Shown piece by piece: positions 23,601 to 32,345 of a stretch of 64,000 bases of DNA. The stretch is from Diplonema papillatum. Lineage: Eukaryota; Euglenozoa; Diplonemea; Diplonemida; Diplonemidae. Position 1 is the first letter of the stretch; each line of letters starts with the position of its first letter. The notes below the pieces were generated by a model that was given only the letters and a program-made list of their open reading frames with translations, ran no database searches and was not told the DNA's origin. Made by a program: the position numbers and the translations under genes. The stretch lies in assembly GCA_030068145.1 (NCBI GenBank), contig JAPJBO010000209.1:62001-126000 (forward strand), given 5' to 3'.

Positions 23601-26600
23601 ACCGCGGGCGAAACGAAGCAGGCCAGCACCACAACAGGAGTTGCGTCCCGAAGCGTTGCTGCCGATGTTGGACGTCGATCGGGCGGGGGCCATCTTTGAT
23701 GCCTTCGAGGATGAGTACCCGGGTTTCTGGCAGAAGATGGATGCCGATGCGCTGCAAGAATTGGCGCTGGCCGGCGATGAGCGGGAGGCGTTGGAGCTAT
23801 TGGACCGGCACGTGCCCCCAGTGGGAAATAGTATGGTGCTTGACGAGGATGAGGAAGACGACTTCAAGATGCTGGAGGCGACATTTTGGAAGGACGCTCC
23901 TATCGGGGTCGGGGGCTTTGCTCTTCTCGAAGGTACGGTGTCACGCCTGTACAGGTTTCGCAGCAATAGGGAACTGCAGGAGAGACGGGATGATGTGACT
24001 TCCAAAGTCCGGGAGCACCTGCGAATGCGGGGTCCGACGGCCACGCCGATGTGGCTGCTAAAGCTGACTCGGTTGTTCAACGAGTACGAGCAGCTGCAGG
24101 CGGTCTACGACACGCGGAACCCGGCCGCAGGTGTGGAAATGCGAGGAATACAGGAGGCCTCGCGCCTTCCACGACACGTCGCAGAAGCACGCCGGCGTCT
24201 GAAAGCTGCAATCAGGCAGCGCGGCAGTGACCGGAGTACGAGTGCGAAGGGTCCGGCGGCAATCTGCCATAACTTCCGCAATGGGCGTTGCATGCGTGAA
24301 CGCTGTAGATTCAGGCATGTAGCGGCGCCGCAACGGGTATCGGTGCCGCCCTCGGGCAAGCGGAACGCACCTTCAAAAAACGAAAGGCTCCCCTCCCAGG
24401 TGGCGTCGTGGGAGGGAAAAATCGAGAAGTTCGAATCGTTAGCTTTAGCGTCATCGACGAGAAAACAGCGTCTTTCGATGGACCTTGGAGAAGTTCACAC
24501 AAGCTGCAGGGCTTCGAGCAGCACCGGCATCCCTCCGGATCAAGGCATTCGCGGCTGCAATGCTCGACGGAATGAGCGGGGCCCAGCTCGCCCGCTACAC
24601 GGCGCGGGAGGCCGGCAGACGGGGCCGCCCGAGGACCGGGAAAATGCGCACGGTGTCGGTGGAGCAATACGTCAGCGTGTTGGGCTCAAGATGGGGTGTT
24701 CCAGCGGCCGACCTGGCGAAGACGAAAAGGGCGATTTTGAAGCGACGTCTGGAAAGAAGGGAGACGCCGAGACACGCGGTCCCGCTGAGCTTCGAGGAGG
24801 CACAGACGATCATAGGCATCGTATCGGGAGACGAGGAGCTCGCGGCTGCGGCGACACTCCTATGGAGCTGTGCGTTACGGATGGCAGACCTGACCGCTCT
24901 GAGGTCCGGAGACGTCACGATGCAGGCCCCTGGTATAGTTCGGTTTGCTTGGTGGACCTCGAAAGAGGCAAGCCTTCGCCTGCACGAATCAGAAGTATCC
25001 TACAGGCTCCCACTGAATATGGCGTCGAAAGTGAGAAGTTCGGCAAGACGACCGCACAGACCCTGCTGCGTATAGCGAGAAACGTTGCGCCGGCTTGCTC
25101 TGGGCACAGCTGGAAGAGAGGCGCGCTACAGCACCTGGCGAGGGGCGGTGCCGACTGGGAGGAGCTTCTGCTCCTTGCGAGGCACGCATCGGTGACAACA
25201 CTGCGGCGTTACCTTTGGGGATGCGTGACCCCAGACCACCGACGGACCGAAAGACTGTCTGCGCACCTGCACGCGCCAGTGAGGTAGCTTGTCCTGCAGG
25301 ACGACCGTCTCAGCAACGGTGTTTTTTACCAGAGGGAATTCGCTCTGCAGAGAAACCGCTTCCGCAGAGGCACTCTCCAGTTCAAGAGAAAATCCGCTCC
25401 GCAGAGCGACCGCTTCCGCAGGGGTACTCCCCAGTTCAAGAGAAAATCCGCTCCGCAGAGCAACGGCTTCCGCAGAAGCACTCTCCAGTTCAAGGGAGGA
25501 TCCGCTCCGCAGAGCGACCGCCTCCGCAGAGGCACTCTCCAGTTCAAGAGAAAATCCGCTCCGCAGAGCGACCGTTTCCGCAGGGGCCCTCTCCAGTTGA
25601 AGAGAAAAACCGCTCCGCAGAGCAACTGCTTCCGCAGAAGCACTTTCCAGTTCCGGAGGAAATCCGCTCCGCAGAGCAACCGTCTCCGCAGAGGCACATT
25701 CCAGAGGGAATCCGCTCCGCAGAGCAAACATCTCCGCAGAGACACTTCGCAGAACCGCCTCCGCAGAGGCGCCCCTTTTCAGAGGGAAGCCGCTCCGCAG
25801 AGCAACTACCTCCGCAGAGGAACGTAGCACAACCGCCGCCGCAGACGCCCCCCTTCCCAGAGGGAAGCCGCTCCGCAGAGCACCCGCCTCCGCAGAGGTA
25901 CCCGCTCCCGCAGGGAGTACTCGACAAAGAGCAGCCGAGGCACCTTTGGCAAGTTGGAGCCCGCTCCGCAGAGCAGCCGCCATTACGAGGGAACCCCGCT
26001 TTGAAGGGAACGCGCGCCGGGCGAAGCATAAGTTGCTCCTTCATGGAAGCCCTCCGCGTAGCTAGTCCACGGGACGACACCGCGCTGAAAGTCAAAGGTA
26101 CTCCAAAGGTTAGTACCTTCTGTCCGTGGTACGCCAGCAATCTGGCCGTGTTCCATCCCCTCAAGGAGTGGAATGAAGAGTTTCACCCGGACGCCAGCAA
26201 GGCAACACTGAAAGTGCTTGCCTGGGCAGAAGCCGCTATGCAGGGCGATCTCGGCGAGAAATCGGAAGAGGAGTACGACAGAAAGGAGCGCGTCGAGAGC
26301 TTCGTCGTCGAGGCACGGCTCGATGTTAAAGCGAAGGTCCGGTCATCTGAAGCAGTTCTGGGCGCGCTGTCTACGCGCTCGTACATGAGGTCTCTGCCAA
26401 GACCGATTCTCCAGACGGCCGACGGACCTCTGGACACTTTGCCAAACACGAGGGCAAACTATGCAGTGATCGAGCAAGGTCTGACCGACACAGAGGCGTT
26501 CACGTTGCGGCAATGCACACAGGAACTGCTGCTGACCACCACGGAGAGGTATCAGGCGCTACCCAGCCTGGATATAACGCAAGGCGACCTCAGCGCGATG

Positions 26601-29600
26601 CTGAAGTGCGGCATCGTGCGACTTGCAGAGCGAAGGCCGAGGATTACACTACGAGTTTTTAAAGTGGCGAAAAAGGGCAAGAGCGAGACTCGACGGCTGA
26701 TTGATGGTCGGCCCTTCGACCTGCGCACTGCACGGGTGCTATCGCCAAAGACCCCGTCGCTTAGAGACATAGAGTCATTCGTACTAGAGTTCTCTTTCTT
26801 CATGGTTTTGGACTTACTGGGATATTTTATCAGTTACCAGTGTCACAGGCCCTATCCGAGTCTCTCGGTTTCAGGGCAAGGGGTGGCGAGTACTATGTAT
26901 TCACTGTCGCGGTGCCAGGTATATCCCGCGCCCCCACTGCTGCGCAGCTGTCAACCCTTGGGGTTAGGCGTCTTGCCGGCGTTTCAGACAGTAGTCTCGC
27001 AGTATACGACGATATTGGGCTGGGCGGTTCGACCGAAGAGGATGTGCGTGAAAAAGAGAAGCGGCTGAGAAAAGCCATTGCAGATGCAAATATCCAGATA
27101 AGGGAGGATAAGGTGACTATCCCATCTTCGACAGGAGTCTTTGGCTAAATCTCGAAGAGAAGACGCTCGCTGTCCCGCGTCAGTGGGCAGATGCTGTAGC
27201 AGGTCAAGAAACGCCAGGAAAGATCACTTCGTTCAGGGGTTTGGCCCAATTCATTGGCTGCCTGCGGAGGGCTCTTTATGTAATGAGAAGTCCGGCGGCT
27301 GCGTATCCAAGGCTGCTCAGAGCCAACAGGCAGATAAGTCGAAGGTGCGTAACCAACAAGGACTGGGACACTCTGGTCGCGCCCTCGCAGAAGCTGCTGG
27401 AGGAGGTCAACGCGGGGAAAAAGTGGCTTCGCGAATGCAATCCCCGCCAAGTCGGTCACCCCACGAGAGATTTGCATATCTGGGCGGATGCTTCCGATGA
27501 GGGAGGTGCCTTCGCGGTGCTGGACCCAACGAGAGGCGTGGTTCTCGCTCGAGAGCGGTGGACTTGGGCAGATAAACTGACGCAGCTGGCCCCGCCAACG
27601 CCCATACGGCGCCGAGAACTCGTAGCAGCGGCTATCGGTCTGCGCGTCGCGAGAGAGATTTCGGTCGGTTGGGTCAGGATGGAGGCTTTCCATGACAATA
27701 GCACCGCAGAAAGCCGGTGCAGGAAGCTGGCGTCCCCCCACTTGGCCGAGAACCATCTCCTTGTCGGACTGTGCGCGCATCTGCAGAAGGCGGACGTCCG
27801 AACACACCTCGTGCCGAGTCAGAACATGGTGGCAGACATGGACACAAGGAGTTTGTAAGCGGGGAGAAGAGAGGGGGGGGCTTTGTTCTTAATACGGTTG
27901 GATTTCCTTCCGCGTGATTGGCACACGGAAGAGGGTACGCCGCAGAAGTGTTTCCTCCTGCGAGTCAACGGGCCCTCTGTTCCATAGCGGGAAGAATTCA
28001 ATTGACTGGCCCCCCTCGCAACCTCGCAAGGACAGGAGCAAGGTGGTCCTGTGTTTCTCCACGGGACCCCGACGCTCGCTGCGTCGTAATAAAAACCCAA
28101 ACGAAGAATTGTCTCTTCCTCCTTCTATCCAACGTCTTCCTTCAACGTCTCATCGTACTGCCAGCGGAAAAAATCAAAGGGATGGGAAATAAGATTGGCT
28201 GTGCGTAGGGGGCAGCAGTCGGTTGTGAGACTGACAGGTGAGCAGCGTCACCTCCCCTAGCGAGCTCTCGGATCAAGCTGCGTCTGATGCAGCTGTTGTA
28301 TGGATCGTCTACATACACTCAGCCGCGCGTGCCTTCATCGCGAAGGTTACTGCTGCGGCCTTCTGGGTGGCAGCTGTGTGGTCAAGTAGCGAGATCTGAG
28401 GCCCTGTGATGGCTGAGTGCACACCTAAGCAGCAAATTTTGCTGTGTATAAGCCTTCGTGGGGGCCTGGTCAACCACCTCATCACTATAGGGCACAAACC
28501 TTTCTCGACAGTGATTGGACAGTCGGGATTGCCGGGGGCGGGTCTCCATGAAGAAAAGAATTGTAAAGCAAGGCCTGCCCCCTGCGCCTGCTGTCTTTGG
28601 GCTGCTTCGGCAGACGACACATACTACTACTACTACTACTGGCTGTGCGTAAATAATAAGAGCCACGTCACTTTTTTGCTTGGCAGTATGATTGGACAAT
28701 CGGGATGCCAGGGGCGGGTCTCCATGAAGAAGAGAAAAGTAAATAAAGACCTGCCCCCTCGTCAAAGCTGGGTAGAGGGGCGAAAGACCCATCGAACCAT
28801 CTAGTAGCTGGTTCACTCCGAAGTTTCCCTCAGGATAGCTAGAACCATAACAGGAGTTACGCCAGGTAAAGCGAATGATTGGAGGCAGTGATGGCTGAGT
28901 GCACACCTAAGCAGGGCTGCATCCTCGTGTTGTAACCGTGTTGTGTATAAGGCCTTGTGGGGGCCTGGTGAACCACCTCATCACTATAGGGCACCTGGGG
29001 CGGGTCTCCATGATGTAGAGAAAAGTAAAGCAAGACCTGCCCCCTGCGCCTGCTGTCTCCGGCTGCTTCGGCAGACGACACATACTACTACTACTGCCTA
29101 CTGCTTGCTATGTATGGGGCAGCAGTCAGTTGTGAGACTAGCGGGTGAGCAGAGCCACCTCCCCTAGCGAGCTCTCGGATCAGGGGATCAAGCAGCTACA
29201 CTCTAGCCCGGTGCAGTAAAGCTTCCTGTCCCAGCCCCTCCCGCCCACCGACCACGTGTAGCTGAACCTCACAAAACAAACAAGAGATCGATCACAATCT
29301 GTACGTCCATACGGGATTGTCGGGAACACACTGACCAACAAACAAAGACGCACACCGATTCTCTTACCTCTCGTAGCCCCCACTCTTAAGAACCCTCAGA
29401 GCACAAAGCTTATCTCCCCCTAAGAATACGAAGGTCAGACTTTAAAACCCCGGAGTTTCAGGCGAACTTTCACTCTAGTAAAATTAGTATGGCGTTTTCT
29501 TTTGTTTGTGTTGCAATAGGTGTCATGGGGGGGCCTTCACGTGGCGACACTGTTGACCGCACCTTAATTGAGTCGCTGTCGCCGATCCCCCAACCGCCAG

Positions 29601-30406
29601 CATCATGTACTTGATGCGACGCGGAACAAGTGCTTACAGCACCGCTCGGCGAATAGAGGGCCACTAAAGTGGCAATTCGACCGGTCGGGGGGTGCTTAGC
29701 AGCCAATGGCCTGATGGCTGAGTGCACACCTAAGCAGGGCTGCATCCTCGTGTTGTAGCCGTGTTGTGTATATGGCTTCGTGGGGGCCTGGTCAAGCACC
29801 TCATCACAATAGGCGCAAACTTTCTCGACAGTGATTGGACAGTCGGGATTGCCGGGGGCGGTCTCCATGAAGAGAAAAGTAAAGCAAGACCTGCACCCTG
29901 CGCCTGCTGTCTCCGGCTGCTTCGGCAGACGACACATACTACTACTACTACTACTACTACTACTGTGTTGCGCTAACGAAACTCACCTGCTTTTGTTTCA
30001 TGTAGCACGCTGCCAACTACTAATTTTTACTACCAACAATGCATTGTTAACACAAACAAAAACGGCGCAGGTTCTCGACGTTGCTTTCGAGCCGAGGGGG
30101 CAGAAGATCGTCACCGCATCGGCGGACAACACGGCCCGTGTGTTCAGCACAGCCACGGGGGCCTGCATCGCCTCGTTTTTGGGCCACGACGGCGAGATAT
30201 CGAAGGTCGCGTTCAACCCGCAAGGCACCAAGTTCATCAGCGCGTCGTCGGACAAAACGTGCAAAGTCTGGAACGCCGAGACCGGCGTCTGCCTGCAGAC
30301 TCTCGAGGGGCACACCGACGAAATCTTCAGCTGCGCGTTCAACTACTGCGGCGACACCATCATCACCGGTTCGAAGGACAACACCTGCCGCATCTGGAAG
30401 AGCTGA
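13647..30406 (+). CDS. DAW1/ODA16-type WD40 dynein axonemal assembly factor, seven exons
   Basis: Seven exons (13647-13711, 14993-15167, 20755-20994, 21314-21439, 22001-22104, 23052-23256, 30071-30406) join with matching phases (2,0,0,0,2,0) into 1251 coding bases, a 416-residue protein. Human DAW1 is about 415 residues and aligns end to end. The N terminus carries the family signature LLRYYPPG...LEYE and the IDLL segment, followed by eight WD40 repeats ending in [12 protein letters not shown]1 (Chlamydomonas ODA16) is an adaptor that helps load outer-arm dynein onto intraflagellar transport for axoneme assembly. All introns are GT-AG. The intron 6 donor is weak (GAG|GTCTGC). Only 7.5% of the gene span is coding, because introns 2 and 6 each hold a YR retrotransposon and introns 3 and 4 hold minisatellites. 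No frameshift or stop interrupts the exons, so the gene is probably functional. Confidence 0.95.
13752..14020 (+). repeat. Dispersed repeat R1, copy in DAW1 intron 1
   Basis: This is the most complete copy. It runs from the TGCTCGACGAAGCTGCCAGA-like start through CAACAGGTCAAAGTCCTGAG to CATTCGGAGTCGAAAGTAGC and CTACGTCGAGTATT. The distal part also occurs alone at 9905-9955 and 32285-32345. Confidence 0.85.
14993..15167 (+). CDS. DAW1 exon 2
   Basis: The acceptor AAAAACAG and donor AAGCAG|GTACGG frame 175 bases. They encode the helical N-terminal region with [11 protein letters not shown] and [20 protein letters not shown], as in other DAW1 proteins. Confidence 0.93.
15751..15889 (+). mobile_element. 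MITE family B, copy 1
   Basis: The ends GGTGTCACGG and (inverse) GGTGTCACCTGA bound a small element with GGCAGCCGCTGCTTACCGGC and ATCACGTGGGCGGC inside. This copy carries about 55 extra bases in the middle compared with the one at 32511. Confidence 0.8.
16009..17083 (+). pseudogene. Gag-like region of YR element 1
   Basis: The frame opens with [20 protein letters not shown] and, after frameshifts, continues with [18 protein letters not shown] and [15 protein letters not shown]. It ends in a basic tail ([18 protein letters not shown]) before a stop at 17083. Position and basic tail suggest Gag; no zinc knuckle is visible. Confidence 0.55.
17160..17780 (+). repeat. 54-bp tandem repeats in YR element 1
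   Basis: Units such as GTGATGCCTCGGGTATTGAA followed by CCCGCCCCAGTCTCGCGAAG recur every 54 bp (17169, 17223 and so on). They stop at about 17390, then resume at 17597 after unrelated sequence of about 200 bp. The unit is 18 codons and stays open in several frames. Confidence 0.9.
17770..18625 (+). pseudogene. Tyrosine recombinase N-terminal half, YR element 1
   Basis: After a frameshift near 18200 the frame reads [20 protein letters not shown] and then [18 protein letters not shown]. The latter contains the first catalytic Arg motif of tyrosine recombinases (TGAR..DL..L). The HxxR and Tyr motifs are missing because the next sequence is RT, so the enzyme is dead. Confidence 0.75.
18625..18960 (+). 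pseudogene. Reverse transcriptase fragment, YR element 1
   Basis: [20 protein letters not shown] resembles the RT segment before the active site. [10 protein letters not shown] occupies the place of the usual Y.DD box but has Asp-Asn instead of Asp-Asp. The fingers region is absent. Confidence 0.7.
19210..19677 (+). pseudogene. RNase H fragment, YR element 1
   Basis: [20 protein letters not shown] carries the first catalytic Asp and [15 protein letters not shown] the Glu. The frame shifts before [16 protein letters not shown], which matches the region after the third Asp of retroelement RNase H. Confidence 0.65.
20560..20603 (+). repeat. (CT)n microsatellite
   Basis: About 22 CT units (TTTCTCTCTCT...) lie in DAW1 intron 2, 150 bp before exon 3. 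The tract could help define the acceptor but is too far away to be its polypyrimidine tract. Confidence 0.95.
20755..20994 (+). CDS. DAW1 exon 3
   Basis: The acceptor CACAACAG and donor TGCAGG|GTATGC frame 80 codons. These contain [16 protein letters not shown], the family's lead-in to the propeller, and the first two WD40 blades ([19 protein letters not shown]). Confidence 0.95.
21036..21226 (+). repeat. 11-bp minisatellite in DAW1 intron 3
   Basis: About 16 copies of TAACGTCAGAC lie head to tail, with early units reading ...AGATTAACGTC. The array begins 42 bp after the exon 3 donor. Confidence 0.97.
21314..21439 (+). CDS. DAW1 exon 4
   Basis: Forty-two codons, one WD40 blade ([16 protein letters not shown] to GSMDNTAK). 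The acceptor is CACCGACAG and the donor AAG|GTATGC. Both ends are phase 0. Confidence 0.95.
21560..21985 (+). repeat. 26-bp minisatellite in DAW1 intron 4
   Basis: About 16 units of GGTCTGACCTTCGTCTAGGG plus GCTCAC occur with small length variants. The array ends about 15 bp before the exon 5 acceptor, so it crowds the likely branch-point region. Confidence 0.95.
22001..22104 (+). CDS. DAW1 exon 5
   Basis: The blade [20 protein letters not shown] continues to DTIITG. The acceptor is AACGAACAG. The donor ACTGG|GTATGA leaves phase 2, completed by the first base of exon 6 to give Gly-Ser-Phe-Asp. Confidence 0.95.
22668..22746 (+). mobile_element. MITE family B, copy 2
   Basis: This 79-bp copy has ends GGTGTCACGG and TGACACC and the internal GGCAGCCGCTGCTTAACA. 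It is the most diverged of the three copies. Confidence 0.75.
22833..22950 (+). repeat. 27-bp tandem repeat in DAW1 intron 5
   Basis: Four units contain CAGACAATACGAAGAGCAGA. A single similar unit (CAGACTATACGAAGAGCAGA) occurs at 44403. In both places a relative of the block at 22471-22560 (CTCGTTTCCCCGGGTTAAGG) precedes it, so the two belong to one dispersed family. Confidence 0.85.
23052..23256 (+). CDS. DAW1 exon 6
   Basis: Sixty-eight codons plus one base cover [20 protein letters not shown] through [11 protein letters not shown]. The donor GATGAG|GTCTGC is weak. If unspliced, the same frame runs open through 175 bp into the Gag ORF of YR element 2. Confidence 0.95.
23431..24470 (+). CDS. 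Gag-like protein of YR element 2
   Basis: The ATG at 23431 starts a protein with a Glu/Lys/Arg-rich coiled-coil-like helix (residues about 10-45), a Lys-Arg cluster (RAKRSRPAP), and a mostly helical middle. Near residue 290 there is a CCCH zinc finger, [18 protein letters not shown], spacing C-x7-C-x4-C-x3-H. Such fingers bind RNA in cellular proteins. Here the finger probably binds element RNA, replacing the retroviral CCHC knuckle. The frame overlaps the start of the recombinase. Confidence 0.8.
24470..25287 (+). pseudogene. Tyrosine recombinase of YR element 2
   Basis: [20 protein letters not shown] has the first catalytic Arg. After a frame change near 25040, [13 protein letters not shown] has the HxxR motif and [11 protein letters not shown] has the nucleophilic Tyr. 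All four core residues are therefore present but in two frames. These enzymes integrate circular DNA copies without target duplication. The stop is at 25285-25287. Confidence 0.85.
25310..25990 (+). repeat. 54-bp tandem repeats in YR element 2
   Basis: About 12 units containing AATCCGCTCCGCAGAGC and CTTCCGCAG repeat every 54 bp (for example 25388 and 25442), with shorter units at the distal end. The array stays open in the RT frame and would encode an 18-residue repeat containing RSAE and PPPQR-like motifs between recombinase and RT. Confidence 0.92.
25990..27148 (+). pseudogene. Reverse transcriptase of YR element 2
   Basis: [20 protein letters not shown] matches the RT fingers motif (VPKK.G..R...D.R.LN). 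VLDLLGYF stands where DL..AYF is usual. After a frame change near 26830, [20 protein letters not shown] and [11 protein letters not shown] supply the GxxxAP segment and the Y-D-D box. This copy cannot make one continuous RT. Confidence 0.85.
27150..27858 (+). CDS. RNase H domain of YR element 2
   Basis: [33 protein letters not shown] and [12 protein letters not shown] supply the Asp-Glu-Asp catalytic set. The C-terminal [17 protein letters not shown] matches the usual N..AD..SR ending. The frame is intact from about 27241 to the TAA at 27858. Confidence 0.85.
28408..28640 (+). mobile_element. SINE-like element, copy A
   Basis: It starts GATGGCTGAGTGCACACC, which fits a tRNA-Leu-type A box (GATGGCCGAG), and ends in CGGCAGACGACACATACT with a (TAC)n tail. 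It is non-coding. Copies C and D have the same ends. Confidence 0.7.
28690..28884 (+). mobile_element. SINE 3' part joined to a 28S rRNA fragment
   Basis: 28690-28760 repeats the SINE segment around CGGGTCTCCATGAAG. From 28767 to 28884 the sequence is the large-subunit rRNA region with GAACCATCTAGTAGCTGGTT, CCGAAGTTTCCCTCAGGATA and GTAAAGCGAATGATT. The junction is abrupt. About 118 bp of rRNA is far too short to be a gene. Confidence 0.85.
28890..29096 (+). mobile_element. SINE-like element, copy C
   Basis: It has the same head (GATGGCTGAGTGCACACC) and tail (CGGCAGACGACACATAC, then TACTACTAC) as copy A, with an internal deletion after ATCACTATAGGGCACC. The flanking CACCTCCCCTAGCGAGCTCT occurs both before copy A (28249) and after copy C (29158), so the A-C region sits between direct repeats. 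Confidence 0.7.
29713..29964 (+). mobile_element. SINE-like element, copy D
   Basis: The full-length form reaches from the A-box-like head to a (TAC)n tail of about nine units. It ends about 105 bp before DAW1 exon 7. Confidence 0.72.
30071..30406 (+). CDS. DAW1 exon 7 (last)
   Basis: The acceptor CGGCGCAG opens 111 codons holding the last blades ([32 protein letters not shown]) and stops at TGA 30404-30406. The end matches the usual DAW1 C terminus plus two residues. Confidence 0.95.
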   Translation, partial: VLDVAFEPRGQKIVTASADNTARVFSTATGACIASFLGHDGEISKVAFNPQGTKFISASSDKTCKVWNAETGVCLQTLEGHTDEIFSCAFNYCGDTIITGSKDNTCRIWKS

Positions 30407-30599
30407 GGCAGCCGAAACGAAGGAAAAAAAAAAGCGAGAAGCCCGGCCAAACACGTGAGAAGACCCGGCCACGGCATTTGCTTGGCTCGTCGATGGAACG
30501 TCCCCCCCCCCCCCTCTCCCTCCCCTCCGACACTACAGCAATACGAAGTGCCTACCGCACAGGTCACCGGAGGGAGGAGGGGGGGCGTGCGTGTGTTTG

Positions 30600-31086
30600 A
30601 ACTTGCACAATCGACGATTGTCTTTCGTACTTCAACGATTGACTGTCGTACGTCGGCGGTTGACTTTCGTTACGTCGACGATTGACTGGCATCCATTGAC
30701 GATGGACTTTCGCACGTCGACGGTTGACTGTCGTACCTTGACTGATTGACTTTCGCACGTCGACGGTTGACTGTCGTACCTTGACTGATTGACTTTCGCA
30801 CGTCGACGATTGACTGTTATACGTTGGCGGTTGACTTTCGTTACGTCGACGATTGACTGTCATTCATTGATGATGGACTTTCGCACGTCGACGATTGACT
30901 GTCGTACCTTGACTGATTGACTTTCGCACGTCGACGATTGACTGTTGTACGTTGGCGGTTGACTTTCGTTACGTCGACGATTGACTGTCATCCATTGACG
31001 ATGGACTTTCGCACGTCGACGATTGACTGTCGTACATTGACTGATTGACTTTCGTACGCGACGATTGACTGTCATCCATTGACGAT
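30600..31086 (+). repeat. Minisatellite downstream of DAW1
   Basis: Units of roughly 27-43 bp combine TTGACTTTCGCACGTCGACG, ATTGACTGTCGTAC and TTGACTGA in changing order. The array lies 200 bp after the DAW1 stop. Confidence 0.93.
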
Positions 31087-31705
31087 GCTTGGTCAAGCGT
31101 ACCGAAACATGTCGCTTTCCCGGTCGCCGTGTCGTCAGGGTTTACTTGAGGTGACACACATCCTCATCTGCGAAAGCCACAGGCAAACGTACACTAAATC
31201 CTGCCCATCTCGAACAGAGAACGATATAGATGCAACAACCCCACCCACCCCCAACCCCCATGAGAGGCAGTGCGCCATGTCCTGCCCAAACACTGAACTA
31301 TGATTTTTTTTTTACCAAGAAGGGATCCCGGGAGAAGTGTCGGTCGAACGATACCGTGGCGTGAAGGTCACCTTCTACGAGGGGCCTACCGTGTGTTCGA
31401 CACGTTCGACGTTGACCGAGACAGCAACCGAATGGCGACAAAGATACACCACCGACACTCTTCGAGCTTTTAACAACGCAGTCGATGCTCCAACGGCCCG
31501 AGAGTCTCATCCGGAGCCTTCAAACCCCCGGGGATTCAGGCGAACTTATTTCTAAACCGAGGATGCGTGAAACGTGTGTGACCTGACTTTTTGGCCCAGC
31601 AAAAAGCAAAATCGAGTTGAAAGCAACGGTTGCAAAGCGCGCGGTGTTTGCAACTAGCTTCCGAAGCGCCCCTGTTGGGTGACACTTGCTTTTTGCTGCA
31701 TGTGT

Positions 31706-31883
31706 GAGCCAGTCCATCTCCTCTTAATAGACCGTGGTAGACCGAAGAATACAGCACCGGGCAATTCGATGCAACTCTAGGGACTAGGGATGGACCTGAT
31801 AGACCGTGGTGGACCGTGTTTCACTGTGATAAACAGCGGCAGGCACTTCGATGCAGTTTCAAGAGATAGGGACGGACCGACTC
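31706..31883 (+). mobile_element. MITE family A, copy 3
   Basis: It is bounded by GAGCCAGTCCATCTC and the inverse of GAGACGGACCGACTC-like ends, with the family body CAGCGGCAGGCACTTCGATG inside. The ends are slightly mutated. Confidence 0.82.
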
Positions 31884-32089
31884 AATGTATGCAACGGTGC
31901 GGCATCCGTAGCGCTCTAGTCCAGTTTCGACCCGAGGAACGGCGAATTGATGGCAGTTCAGAGATAGCCCTCTCTTTTTGCATGGTACCAACCGCGGTTG
32001 CCATCATCAAAAAGTGACGGCTGGCAGCGTACCTGTGGAAATTACCAAAAAAGGATATCACACTACGCACAGACATAAGCGCCAGCTTG

Positions 32090-32345
32090 GAAGGAAATGC
32101 TCGACGAAGGTGCCAGACAAAGAACCGAAGGGATTCCACGTGCTGTAACTACCGAACATGTGTTGAACGGACGTGAGGTCATGCGGGTCTAGCCCTACAC
32201 GACAAGCCCCACATCAAGAAAAAAAGTATCGAATGAAAAAGCAACGCACGGCGGTGTAAGCGAAGAACAAAACAGATTGTGTTCGTATTCTATTTGCCCC
32301 TCTACCACTATGTTTCCTCGGGGTCAAAGCAGCTGGAGTGTTGAC
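32090..32345 (+). repeat. Dispersed repeat R1, copy
   Basis: It carries ATGCTCGACGAAGGTGCCAG, TGTTGAACGGACGTGAGGTC and, distally, GGGGTCAAAGCAGCTGGAGT. The CAACAGGTCAAAGTCC segment is replaced by other bases. Confidence 0.8.

Larger units (their letters stand above)
23260..28100 (+). mobile_element. YR retrotransposon (element 2) in DAW1 intron 6
   Basis: The order is Gag with a CCCH finger, tyrosine recombinase, a 54-bp repeat array, RT and RNase H, all on the host-gene strand. Catalytic motifs of all three enzymes are visible, but frame changes near 24480, 25040, 26830 and 27150 make this copy inactive. The 5' leader (AAACACGCAGTCTTTTTT) and the 3' region (TTCCTTCCGCGTGATTGGCA, at 27906) recur together at 10.3-10.6 kb, which helps define the ends. 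Known DIRS, PAT and Ngaro elements place the recombinase after RT-RH; recombinase before RT is the VIPER order of trypanosomatids. Confidence 0.88.

Noticed and set aside
23164..25287. A single WD40-Gag-recombinase protein
   Set aside because: DAW1 exon 6 splices in phase to exon 7 at 30071. The open run into Gag is more likely coincidence and is kept only as a finding.
25310..25990. CRISPR-like array
   Set aside because: Units are contiguous 54-bp repeats with no unique spacers, inside a retroelement in a eukaryotic intron.
28767..28884. rRNA gene
   Set aside because: Only about 118 bp of 28S is present, joined abruptly to SINE sequence.
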